Shown piece by piece: positions 1 to 5,136 of a DNA stretch of 5,602 nt. A program made the position numbers and the translations under genes. Numbering within the stretch: the first letter of the stretch is position 1; each line of letters begins with the position of its first letter. The stretch lies in contig PXDP01000043.1 of the NCBI GenBank assembly GCA_003565035.1, forward strand, positions 1 to 5,602, written 5' to 3'. The stretch comes from PVC group bacterium (GTDB taxonomy: Bacteria > Verrucomicrobiota > Kiritimatiellia > SS1-B-03-39 > UBA6053). The notes below the pieces were generated by a model. It ran no database searches and had not been told where the DNA came from. It saw only the letters and a list, made by a program, of their open reading frames with translations.

Positions 1-1396
1 CCCGCAGTTCGTCGTCGACTACTGGCTGCCCCAGGGCACCGACATCTCCCGCACCGCCGAAGAACTCGCGGCGGTCGAAGCCCACATTCGCGAACACCAC
101 GACCTCGGCAACATCACCGCCTTCATCGGCTCCGGCGGTCCCCGCTTCATGCTCACCTACAGCTCCGAACCCGCCAACAGCGCCTACGGACAGCTCCTCA
201 TCGACATGGACGACTACCGCGAGATCCCCGCCCTCGTCGCCACCCTGCAGGAGGACCTCACCGACGCCTTTCCCCAGGCACAGATCCGCGTCTGGAAATT
301 CATGCTCGGCAGCCCCCTCCCCGCCAAAATCGAAGCCGTCTTCAAAGGCCCCGACCCCCACGTGCTCCGCCGCCTTGCCGCCGAAGCCAAAGAAATTTTC
401 AATGCCGACCCCGAGGCCACCGCCGTCAAAGACGACTGGCGCGAACCCGTCGCCATCATCCGCCCCCGCATCAACGACACCGCCGCCCGCCGCGCCGGCC
501 TCTCCCGGCCCGAACTCCACGCCGCCCTCCAGACCGTCTATGGCGGCACCCCCATCGGCGTGTTCCGCGATCAGGATCTCATGATCCCCATCATCGCCCG
601 CGCCCCCCTCGAAGAACGCATCAACCTCGACCGGCTCGGCTCCGTGCTCGTCCACAGCCCCGCCGCCAACCGCTCCATTCCCCTCTCCCAGTTCATCGAC
701 GGCATTGAAACCGTGTTCGAAGACACCCTCATCCGGCGCCAGAACCGCTTCCCCGCCATCAAAGTGCAGGCCGATCCCCCCGCCGGACAGCCCGCCGGAA
801 CCCTCCTCGAACGCATCCGCCCGCAGATCGAGGCCATGGAACTGCCCCCCGGCTACAGCCTCATCTGGGACGGCGAACTCGAAGCCTCCCGCGAAGCCAA
901 CCAAGGCCTCGCCATCACCGCGCCCTACGGATTCACCGCCATGATCCTCGCCGTGGTCATCATGTTCAACGCCGTAAAACAGCCCCTGGTCATCTGGCTC
1001 ACCGCCCCGCTCGCCCTCATCGGCGTGACCGTTGGTCTGCTCCTCTTCCAGGCCCCCTTCGAATTCATGGCCATTCTCGGCTTCCTCAGCCTCATCGGCA
1101 TGCTCGTCAAAAACGCCATCGTGCTCGTAGACCAGATCGACATCGAACGCCGCGCCGGCAAAGAACTCACCACCGCCATCGTCGACTCCGCCGTCAGCCG
1201 CATGCTGCCCGTCGCCATGGGCGCGCTCACCACCATTCTCGGCGTGCTCCCCCTGCTCGCGGACCCCTTTTTCCGCAGCATGACCGTCGTTATCATGTTC
1301 GGACTCGGCTTCGCCACCGTTCTCACCCTCCTCGTAGTCCCCGTCCTCTACAGCCTCTTCTTCCAGCACCGTTCCGATCATCGGAAAACCACCTGA
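1..1396 (+). CDS. RND multidrug efflux permease (AcrB/HAE-1 type), 3' part, 5' end outside window
   Basis: This is the C-terminal 464 residues of an inner-membrane proton-driven RND pump, which exports drugs or other compounds with a periplasmic adaptor and an outer-membrane channel. The frame is open from base 2, so the first ATG at 149 is internal; the residues before it (reading FVVDYWLPQGTDI) fit the RND periplasmic domain. About 300 residues of periplasmic porter/docking domain precede five hydrophobic segments, near bases 911-967, 986-1045, 1064-1132, 1202-1261 and 1280-1360, matching TM8-TM12. The TM10 signature LVKNAIVLVDQI includes the Lys equivalent to AcrB K940 (codon 1109-1111), and TM11 has TTILGVLPLL. 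By eye, the position of AcrB R971 is Leu here (1205-1207). The last eight or so codons lie in a repeat array. Codons are strongly C-ending, unlike gpsA. The substrate cannot be told. The family call is sure. Confidence 0.95.
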   Translation, partial: PQFVVDYWLPQGTDISRTAEELAAVEAHIREHHDLGNITAFIGSGGPRFMLTYSSEPANSAYGQLLIDMDDYREIPALVATLQEDLTDAFPQAQIRVWKFMLGSPLPAKIEAVFKGPDPHVLRRLAAEAKEIFNADPEATAVKDDWREPVAIIRPRINDTAARRAGLSRPELHAALQTVYGGTPIGVFRDQDLMIPIIARAPLEERINLDRLGSVLVHSPAANRSIPLSQFIDGIETVFEDTLIRRQNRFPAIKVQADPPAGQPAGTLLERIRPQIEAMELPPGYSLIWDGELEASREANQGLAITAPYGFTAMILAVVIMFNAVKQPLVIWLTAPLALIGVTVGLLLFQAPFEFMAILGFLSLIGMLVKNAIVLVDQIDIERRAGKELTTAIVDSAVSRMLPVAMGALTTILGVLPLLADPFFRSMTVVIMFGLGFATVLTLLVVPVLYSLFFQHRSDHRKTT

Positions 1397-1481
1397 CCCC
1401 TTTTCCGATCATCGGAAAATATCATGCCCCCTTTTCCGATCATCGGAAAACGGCCTGGCCCGTTTTGCGATCGACATCCCA
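1370..1481. repeat. 31-bp-period array of 19-bp near-palindromes (three copies plus one decayed)
   Basis: The core TTTTCCGATCATCGGAAAA occurs exactly at 1401-1419 and 1432-1450. A copy with CG in place of the first two bases lies at 1370-1388. A decayed fourth starts TTTTGCGATC at 1463, with its right half lost. Each core is two 9-base arms around one central C; the centres fall at 1379, 1410, 1441 and 1472, exactly 31 bases apart. The 12-base spacers also resemble each other, with a shared C at position 4, TG at 6-7 and CCC at 9-11, so the whole 31-mer is the tandem unit. The first copy encodes the last residues of the RND protein, and its spacer supplies the TGA stop. As RNA each core could fold into a 7-bp stem with a 5-base loop, but no T-tract follows, so it is not a standard terminator. 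A 31-bp pitch is close to three helical turns, which would suit repeated dimer binding sites; that role is inference. Confidence 0.9.
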
Positions 1482-1512
1482 AAGCCCGCCAGCCTAACGC
1501 GCCATCACACTC

Positions 1513-1707
1513 TTGATGCCAACGGCATCACATTCGTCAGCAAGGGGCAACGCCCCTTGAGATCCCAAGCCGAATACCGCGCATTCTGTAGGGATGTCCT
1601 TCCTCTTCGCACGTAAAGAATACCATCCCTTCAGGATGGGACCCTAGAGGGTGAACTGGCCCAGGGGCGGTGCCCCTGGCTGACGAATCTTATCCCGTTG
1701 GGATAAA
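1513..1707. repeat. Hairpin-rich imperfect inverted-repeat element (BIME-like)
   Basis: Two arms face each other. ATTCGTCAGC at 1532-1541 is matched by its exact complement at 1679-1688, and the match runs on inward for 29 bases with four mismatches (1532-1560 against 1660-1688). It also extends outward more weakly (about 1513-1531 against 1689-1707). Each arm carries two tight hairpins: TGATGCC-AAC-GGCATCA (1514-1530) and CAAGGGGC-AAC-GCCCCTTG (1541-1559) on the left, then CCAGGGGC-GGT-GCCCCTGG (1661-1679) and TTATCCC-GTT-GGGATAA (1690-1706) on the right. A fifth hairpin, CCATCC-CTTCA-GGATGG, lies in the centre at about 1623-1639. Several stem differences between arms are compensated, so pairing is kept while sequence drifts. 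No coding frame is credible. It resembles paired REP sequences (BIMEs), which in other bacteria are moved by RAYT transposases; that link is inference, and no transposase is present here. Confidence 0.75.
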
Positions 1708-1710
1708 ACC

Positions 1711-1802
1711 CATTCAACATTTGATGTTGGACGTTCAATGGCTCCCCGCCACCTCAGGGATTGTGCGGTCCGTGCGGCAACGTATTATTCACATCCAGAG
1801 GG
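1711..1802. repeat. Short dispersed-type repeat with small hairpin, and the remainder of the gene-free stretch
   Basis: The segment CATTCAACATTTGATGTTG followed by GACGTTCAATG (about 1711-1740) holds a perfect 6-bp stem, CAACAT-TTG-ATGTTG, and near-repeats of GATGTT/GACGTT. From memory, strings of this kind recur in intergenic DNA of PVC bacteria and some deltaproteobacteria, where they produce spurious ORFs. That cannot be confirmed here. From 1741 to 1802 I see only a short direct repeat (GTGCGG twice near 1765-1780) and no terminator for either convergent gene. Confidence 0.4.
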
Positions 1803-2447
1803 TTATGGATTCATTTCGCGGGCCGCCAGCTCGGCGGCTTTGCGGAAAATATCCGCCTGAAAGGCCCAGACGCTGTCCTCAAAGTCTTCGGAAATCTGGG
1901 TGTAAAGCGTAACAGCCAGGGCGGGATTCCCCTGTTTTTCGTGAATGCGGGCCTGACCAAAGAGCGCCTGGGGAAACATCACCGCTTCTTCACTCACCCC
2001 GGCAAAGCCCTCCAGAGCCTGGTCCAGCTTGCCGAGAGCTTCGAGGGTCATCCAGCGGGCGAAGCGGACCTCATCGGCAAGCGGATGACGCGGATGAGCC
2101 TGCAGAAAAGCGTCATAGACGCTCAGGGCCTCGTCGTATTCGCCATCGCGGAAATACATTCCGCCCATCTGAATGCGGGCCAGAGCGGCCTCAGGGGCGT
2201 CGGGATAGGCTTCGACCACCTGGGCCAGGGCTTCCGGGGTGAAGGCAGTGGAGTAGGCCAAGAAAATTTCCTGGGCCTCGCCTTCGATCCGGCTGCGGTT
2301 CCACTGAAACAGAGACACGGCCAGAAAAGCCACGGCGATGCCCATGAGCACCCACTGTCCCCACTGTTTCAGTTTTTCGAGACCTTCTTCGGTTTCGGGG
2401 GCGGGAGTCTTGGAAGCAGTCTTGGAAGTGTTTTCAGGTGTTGCCAT
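1803..2447 (-). CDS. Membrane-anchored TPR protein, YfgM-like (TPR_21 type)
   Basis: A 214-residue protein. A polar, Thr/Pro/Glu-rich N-terminus (1-28) is followed by one membrane segment (about 31-48, WVLMGIAVAFLAVSLFQW) and then a helical, probably periplasmic domain. TPR-like helix pairs are seen near residues 85-118 (with MYFRDGEYDEALSVYDAFL), 124-150 (ALGKLDQALEGF) and 158-190 (HEKQGNPALAVTLYTQI). This plan fits YfgM-like proteins; in E. coli YfgM is an ancillary partner of the SecYEG/PpiD translocon. Many bacterial single-TM TPR proteins share the plan, so the precise role is not fixed. The start is the only Met before the TM segment; its ribosome site is weak (GGA close upstream). It converges on the RND gene and lies about 700 bases downstream of smpB on the same strand. 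I found no promoter I trust. Confidence 0.8.
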   Translation of the reverse strand: MATPENTSKTASKTPAPETEEGLEKLKQWGQWVLMGIAVAFLAVSLFQWNRSRIEGEAQEIFLAYSTAFTPEALAQVVEAYPDAPEAALARIQMGGMYFRDGEYDEALSVYDAFLQAHPRHPLADEVRFARWMTLEALGKLDQALEGFAGVSEEAVMFPQALFGQARIHEKQGNPALAVTLYTQISEDFEDSVWAFQADIFRKAAELAAREMNP

Positions 2448-2617
2448 AAAGTCCGGGGGGTTGAGGATGAAATGTGGGGAGTGTCTTACCCCAAAAAGGG
2501 GGGACAGCGCAAGTCTTCAATCTAGGAGACTTTGTGCGAGGGCGCATTTCACAAGGGGTGTATGGGCGGGCGTACCGTTTTTGAAGCTTGATGCTCCAAG
2601 TTCCGGGGCCAAGTGTG
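2448..2617. other. Upstream region of the TPR gene, no gene, two small inverted repeats
   Basis: This stretch is the leader side of the minus-strand TPR gene. It contains CCCC-AAAAA-GGGG at 2489-2501 and an inverted repeat AAGTCT (2511-2516) / AGACTT (2527-2532) with a 10-base gap. Either could sit in the 5' leader of the TPR transcript or near its promoter, but neither is strong. I found no minus-strand -35/-10 pair with acceptable spacing. No coding frame is credible. Confidence 0.4.
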
Positions 2618-2768
2618 ACAGGACCGCCAAGTTTACCACGCTCTGGCGTGGCACCGCATTGGCCCAGCGGCCGGCGACAGCCGTCCGCGCCACAGGACCG
2701 CCAATCGCCGATTGGCTCAGCGGACGGCTATAGCCGTCCGCGAATGCCGATCAGGCGATCGGCGGTCC
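2618..2768. repeat. Nested palindromic element with a perfect 22-bp palindrome and a partial second copy
   Basis: A perfect 22-bp palindrome spans 2720-2741 (half-site GCGGACGGCTA). It is flanked by hairpins GCCAATC-GCC-GATTGGC (2700-2716) and GCCGATC-AGGC-GATCGGC (2746-2763). The whole is bounded by 15-base inverted ends, GGACCGCCAATCGCC (2695-2709) and GGCGATCGGCGGTCC (2754-2768), with one mismatch, so 2695-2768 is almost one continuous palindrome. A related copy precedes it: ACAGGACCGCCAA occurs at 2618-2630 and again at 2692-2704, and 2666-2689 matches 2719-2742 at 21 of 24 bases. The first copy carries its own hairpin, CCACGC-TCTG-GCGTGG (2636-2651). No open frame here is credible. The form suggests a dispersed palindromic repeat or a small non-autonomous element. 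Function unknown. Confidence 0.85.
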
Positions 2769-2793
2769 CCAAACACCCGAAACACCCGGACGT

Positions 2794-2808
2794 GCCGCTT
2801 CCAGCGGC
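2794..2808. repeat. Small perfect hairpin
   Basis: GCCGCT-TCC-AGCGGC is a 6-bp perfect stem with a 3-base loop, preceded by the direct repeat ACACCCG (twice, 2773-2788). It may be a fragment of another repeat family. From 2809 to 2910 I see nothing else: a C-rich, low-complexity stretch without a gene. Confidence 0.5.
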
Positions 2809-2910
2809 GGGCAGGCCCCGGTTGGAATGCGGTTATGCTTTGATGTTGTATTGCAATCCCATCCCCCCACCAAAACAACACACCATCACCCCATACCCCC
2901 CCTGCCTCTC

Positions 2911-3137
2911 AGCCCTCAGTGGCTTCAGTGCTTTCAGTGGTTTTCTTCCCGGCGCCTCTCAGCCCCCTGCCCCACAGCATCGGTAATCATCGGTGCTATC
3001 GGTGGTTTTCTCTTCTTCTCCTGCCCCAAAGCCCTCAGTGACTTCAGTGCTTTCAGTGGTTTTCTTCCCCTTGCCTCACAGCGCCCTGCCCCACAGCATC
3101 GGTGTTCATCGGTGCTATCGGTGGTTCTCTTTTCTTC
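2911..3137. repeat. Two tandem copies of a 119-bp unit containing 9-bp periodic motifs
   Basis: Unit one runs 2911-3029 and unit two 3030 to about 3137. They align without gaps, with roughly ten mismatches. Within each unit are two clusters of three motifs. TCAGTG starts at 2916, 2925 and 2934 (period 9) and again at 3035, 3044 and 3053. TCGGT(A/G) starts at 2980, 2990 and 2999 and again at 3099, 3109 and 3118. The clusters share the form TC(A/G)GT and are separated by C-rich DNA ending CCCTGCCCCACAGCA. The block lies directly downstream of the smpB stop. The frames reading through it are low-complexity and not credible. Similar short-period tracts are, from memory, frequent between genes in some PVC bacteria; that is unverified. 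Confidence 0.85.
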
Positions 3138-3153
3138 GGCAGGGTCCGCCGAA

Positions 3154-3624
3154 TCAGCGCCGCTGGGCATCCGCCAGCGCCCGGCGGGCATCGCGGTCCG
3201 CTTCGCGTTTTTTCAGGGTGTCGCGCTTGTCCCCCTGATTTTTGCCTTTGGCGAGTCCGAGCTGAATTTTGATTTTTCCGCGCCGCAAATGAATATCCAG
3301 CGGCACCAGGGTAAGCCCGTCTTTGGAGATCTGTGCCGAAAGTTTACGGATTTCCCGTTTATGCAGCAGCAGCTTGCGGATGCGCACGGCTTCATGATTA
3401 AAGCGGTTGCCGTGACTGTAGGCGCGGATGTGCAGGTTGTGCAGATACAATTCGCCTTTGTGCTCCACGGCAAAGGCCTCCTCCAGACTCATTTCCCGGT
3501 TGCGGATCGATTTCACCTCGGTACCGCCCAGCACAATCCCCGCCTCAATCGTGTCGAGAATATGATAGTTGTGACGAGCCTTGCGGTTCGTCGCCAGCAC
3601 AGGATCTTCAGAAAATTTGGACAT
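3154..3624 (-). CDS. smpB: SsrA-binding protein SmpB
   Basis: SmpB binds tmRNA (SsrA) and carries it to ribosomes stalled on broken messages, so that the nascent chain is tagged for degradation. The 156-residue product matches the usual length. Family marks are NRKARHNY (13-20), the beta-barrel start EAGIVLGGTEVKSIR (27-41), RIRKLLLHKREI in the middle, GLAKGKNQGDKR (123-134) and a basic C-terminal tail, DTLKKREADRDARRALAD, which enters the ribosome's decoding region. I chose the Met at 3624 because GGAG lies 8 bases upstream (3633-3636, minus strand) and homology begins just after it. An in-frame ATG at 3708 would add 28 residues read straight through a terminator hairpin and is rejected. It lies downstream of rpoZ on the same strand, with a terminator in between. 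No tmRNA gene is visible here. Confidence 0.96.
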   Translation of the reverse strand: MSKFSEDPVLATNRKARHNYHILDTIEAGIVLGGTEVKSIRNREMSLEEAFAVEHKGELYLHNLHIRAYSHGNRFNHEAVRIRKLLLHKREIRKLSAQISKDGLTLVPLDIHLRRGKIKIQLGLAKGKNQGDKRDTLKKREADRDARRALADAQRR

Positions 3625-3632
3625 GAGACGCG

Positions 3633-3636
3633 CTCC
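3633..3636 (-). promoter_or_regulatory. Ribosome binding site of smpB
   Basis: GGAG on the minus strand, with an 8-base spacer to the ATG at 3624. It decides the start against the longer frame that begins at 3708. Confidence 0.75.
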
Positions 3637-3650
3637 ACTTCGCCGCCGGG

Positions 3651-3684
3651 AAACAAAAACACCGGAATCCACGGATCCCGGTGT
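3651..3684 (-). terminator. Intrinsic terminator downstream of rpoZ
   Basis: Arms at 3659-3670 and 3673-3684 pair over 12 positions with one mismatch (ACACCGGAATCC against GGATCCCGGTGT on the plus strand). On the minus strand the stem is followed by TTTTGTTT (3658-3651), the expected U-tract. It ends rpoZ transcripts but finishes only 26 bases before the smpB start, so smpB depends on read-through or on a promoter buried in or just before this hairpin. Confidence 0.85.
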
Positions 3685-3706
3685 GTTTATCCGCGGCCGG
3701 GCGGAC

Positions 3707-3737
3707 AAAAAACTGGGTTACAGCGACAGCAGTTTTT
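3707..3737 (-). terminator. Possible first terminator overlapping the rpoZ stop
   Basis: An 8-base inverted repeat, AAAAACTG (3708-3715) and CAGTTTTT (3730-3737), encloses a 14-base loop that contains the rpoZ stop codon. On the minus strand the distal arm ends in six T. The stem is mostly A-T, so it would be a weak terminator, placed before the stronger one at 3651-3684. Confidence 0.4.
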
Positions 3738-3969
3738 CCGCCGCCTCTTCAGCGGTCACTTCGGGTTCATCCGCCACAATTTCCGCATCCAGCAGGCCTT
3801 CTTTGATTTCTTTGAGGGCGATATCCAGGTTTTCCTGAAAAGGATGATCCGGTTTCACCATGGGCCGCTGCCCGGTGTTCAGCTGCTTCACCCGGCGGGA
3901 CACCAGATTGATGAGCAGGGGCTTGTTGGGAATGCGGGCCAGAGCCGCGTCAAGGTAATCAAAATTCAT
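3718..3969 (-). CDS. rpoZ: DNA-directed RNA polymerase omega subunit
   Basis: Omega is the small subunit that binds beta' and helps assemble and stabilise RNA polymerase. The product is 83 residues, in the usual range. Omega-like marks are an N-terminal MNFDYLDAALARIPN, the helix LLINLVSRRVKQLNTGQRPMV (16-36; Arg-Arg followed by QL and a Gly is typical of omega) and a helix ENLDIALKEIKEGLL, followed by an acidic tail DEPEVTAEEAAEKLL. The start at 3969 has GGAG 10 bases upstream and a good promoter behind it. A frame extending to 4422 exists but is antisense to gpsA and not real. It is divergent from gpsA and lies upstream of smpB. The protein is short and divergent, so the call rests on overall pattern and context. 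Confidence 0.85.
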   Translation of the reverse strand: MNFDYLDAALARIPNKPLLINLVSRRVKQLNTGQRPMVKPDHPFQENLDIALKEIKEGLLDAEIVADEPEVTAEEAAEKLLSL

Positions 3970-4011
3970 AGGGGAGGTTCTCCAAGGGTGCGCACAGAAA
4001 GAAAGGGCGGG

Positions 4012-4041
4012 ACTATATGGCGAAATCCCCTGAAAAGTCAA
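4012..4041 (-). promoter_or_regulatory. Sigma70-type promoter of rpoZ
   Basis: On the minus strand TTGACT (4041-4036) and TATAGT (4017-4012) lie 18 bases apart, each matching five of six consensus bases. Transcription would start near 4005, giving a leader of about 35 bases before the rpoZ ATG. I see no equally good promoter facing gpsA in the 168-base divergent region. A perfect palindrome AATTCGAATT (4052-4061) lies just upstream of the -35 and could be chance. Confidence 0.7.
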
Positions 4042-4125
4042 GGCAAAAGCAAATTCGAATTCGGTTTGATTATTCCCGGCCTTTCCGGTGCCGTTCTCCA
4101 TTGCCTTTCCCGAAAATTTTGGCAA

Positions 4126-4134
4126 AGAGGAAGG
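4126..4134 (+). promoter_or_regulatory. Ribosome binding site of gpsA
   Basis: AGAGGAAGG just before the ATG at 4138; the GAGG core is 7 bases from the start. It fixes the gpsA start. The same frame is open far upstream to 2827, but that extension runs antisense through rpoZ and smpB. Confidence 0.8.
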
Positions 4135-4137
4135 AAT

Positions 4138-5136
4138 ATGAGTCAGCGTATCACAATTATTGGAGATGGAGGCTGGGGCACAGCCCTGGGCCTGGTTCTG
4201 CAGCGCAACGGTCACGATGTCCGTATCTGGGGCATTGACGGCGAATACCTTGCCTCGGTTCGCAAGACCCGGGAAAACAGCCGCTTTTTGCCCGGGGTGA
4301 GTATGCCCGAATCCATTCAATGGACTGCGGACACCGGGGAGGCGGTCGCGGACCGGGATGCCTTTGTGGTCGCGGTGCCCTCCAAATTTTACCACGCCAC
4401 CCTGGAGCGCTTTGCCGGGCACATTCCCGCCGGTGCCCCGGTGATCTCAGTCTCCAAGGGTTTGCTGGAGGACCGCCGGCTGAGCACCTGGTGTCAGGAG
4501 ATTCTCGGTCTGGAGCAGGTGTCCGCCCTCTCCGGTCCCAGTCATGCGGAGGAGGTGGCCCACGCCGCGCCCACGGCGGTGACGATTGCGTCGGAATCCC
4601 TGCCGCAGGCGGAATTCTTCCAGGGGCTCTTTTCCCAGCCGCATTTCCGGGTGTACACCGCCACCGATATTGTCGGGGTGGAACTCGGCGGCGCGCTCAA
4701 AAACGTGATCGCCATCGCGGCCGGAATCAGTGACGGCCTGGGATTTGGCGACAACACCAAGGCGGCGCTGATCACCCGCGGGCTGGCCGAACTGATGCGG
4801 CTGGGCACGGCGGCCGGGGGACAGCCGGAAACGTTTGCGGGGCTCAGCGGCGTGGGCGATCTGATTGTCACCTGCGGCAGCAAACTCAGCCGCAACCGGG
4901 GCTTCGGGGAGCGCATCGGCCGGGGCGAAACCATGGAGCAGATAGAAGCCTCGATGCAGATGATTGCCGAGGGGGTGTTCAATGCCCGCACCGCCCGCAC
5001 CCTGGCCCGCCATCTGGGTGTCAGTGCCCCGATTACCGAAGAGGTGTACGCGATTCTCTATGAAGGCAAAAGCCCGCGTGAATCCATGGAGGATCTGCTT
5101 TCCCGTGATCCCAAACCGGAGACCGCCGACCGATGA
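4138..5136 (+). CDS. gpsA: NAD(P)-dependent glycerol-3-phosphate dehydrogenase
   Basis: A cytoplasmic enzyme that reduces dihydroxyacetone phosphate to sn-glycerol-3-phosphate, the backbone precursor of phospholipids. The 332 residues match the family length. In order: the Rossmann nucleotide loop GDGGWGTA (9-16), VAVPSK (78-83), SKGL (106-109), the substrate-site motif LSGPSHAEEVA (131-141), ELGGALKNVIAIAAGISDGL (182-201) with the catalytic Lys at 188, the TK/R segment DNTKAALITRG (205-215), and GLSGVGDLIVTC (235-246) followed by SRNR (251-254). All key residues are present. The loop has GDGG where many relatives have GAGA or GAGS, a conservative variant. Leu is mostly CTG and G-ending codons are frequent, unlike the pump gene. 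It is the first gene of an apparent operon with the EamA gene. Confidence 0.97.
   Translation: MSQRITIIGDGGWGTALGLVLQRNGHDVRIWGIDGEYLASVRKTRENSRFLPGVSMPESIQWTADTGEAVADRDAFVVAVPSKFYHATLERFAGHIPAGAPVISVSKGLLEDRRLSTWCQEILGLEQVSALSGPSHAEEVAHAAPTAVTIASESLPQAEFFQGLFSQPHFRVYTATDIVGVELGGALKNVIAIAAGISDGLGFGDNTKAALITRGLAELMRLGTAAGGQPETFAGLSGVGDLIVTCGSKLSRNRGFGERIGRGETMEQIEASMQMIAEGVFNARTARTLARHLGVSAPITEEVYAILYEGKSPRESMEDLLSRDPKPETADR

Noticed and set aside
1370..1450. Reading the 31-bp array as terminators of the pump gene
   Set aside because: The cores are short on GC in their outer stem, have almost no loop, and no T-tract follows any copy.
1370..1481. Reading the 31-bp array as a CRISPR
   Set aside because: The spacers are only 12 bases and resemble each other, and the repeats are near-palindromes of 19 bases; no cas genes are present.
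1761..2525. A 254-codon plus-strand frame
   Set aside because: It is antisense to the TPR gene, which has a convincing membrane segment and TPR helices; the frame has no family features.
2338..2986. Plus-strand ORFs of about 130 codons in the repeat region
   Set aside because: They pass through palindromes and C-rich repeats, giving Pro/Ser/Arg-rich products without domains.
2934..3191. Small minus-strand ORF after smpB
   Set aside because: It is translated from the 119-bp tandem repeat and overlaps the smpB end; the protein is repeat-derived and has no ribosome site.
3970..4422. N-terminal extension of the rpoZ frame
   Set aside because: It is antisense to gpsA, crosses the rpoZ promoter and has no omega-like sequence; the start at 3969 has a ribosome site.
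2827..5136. A 769-codon open frame on the plus strand ending with gpsA
   Set aside because: Only the part from 4138 is GpsA. The upstream part runs through tandem repeats and antisense to smpB and rpoZ, and a clear ribosome site marks 4138 as the start.
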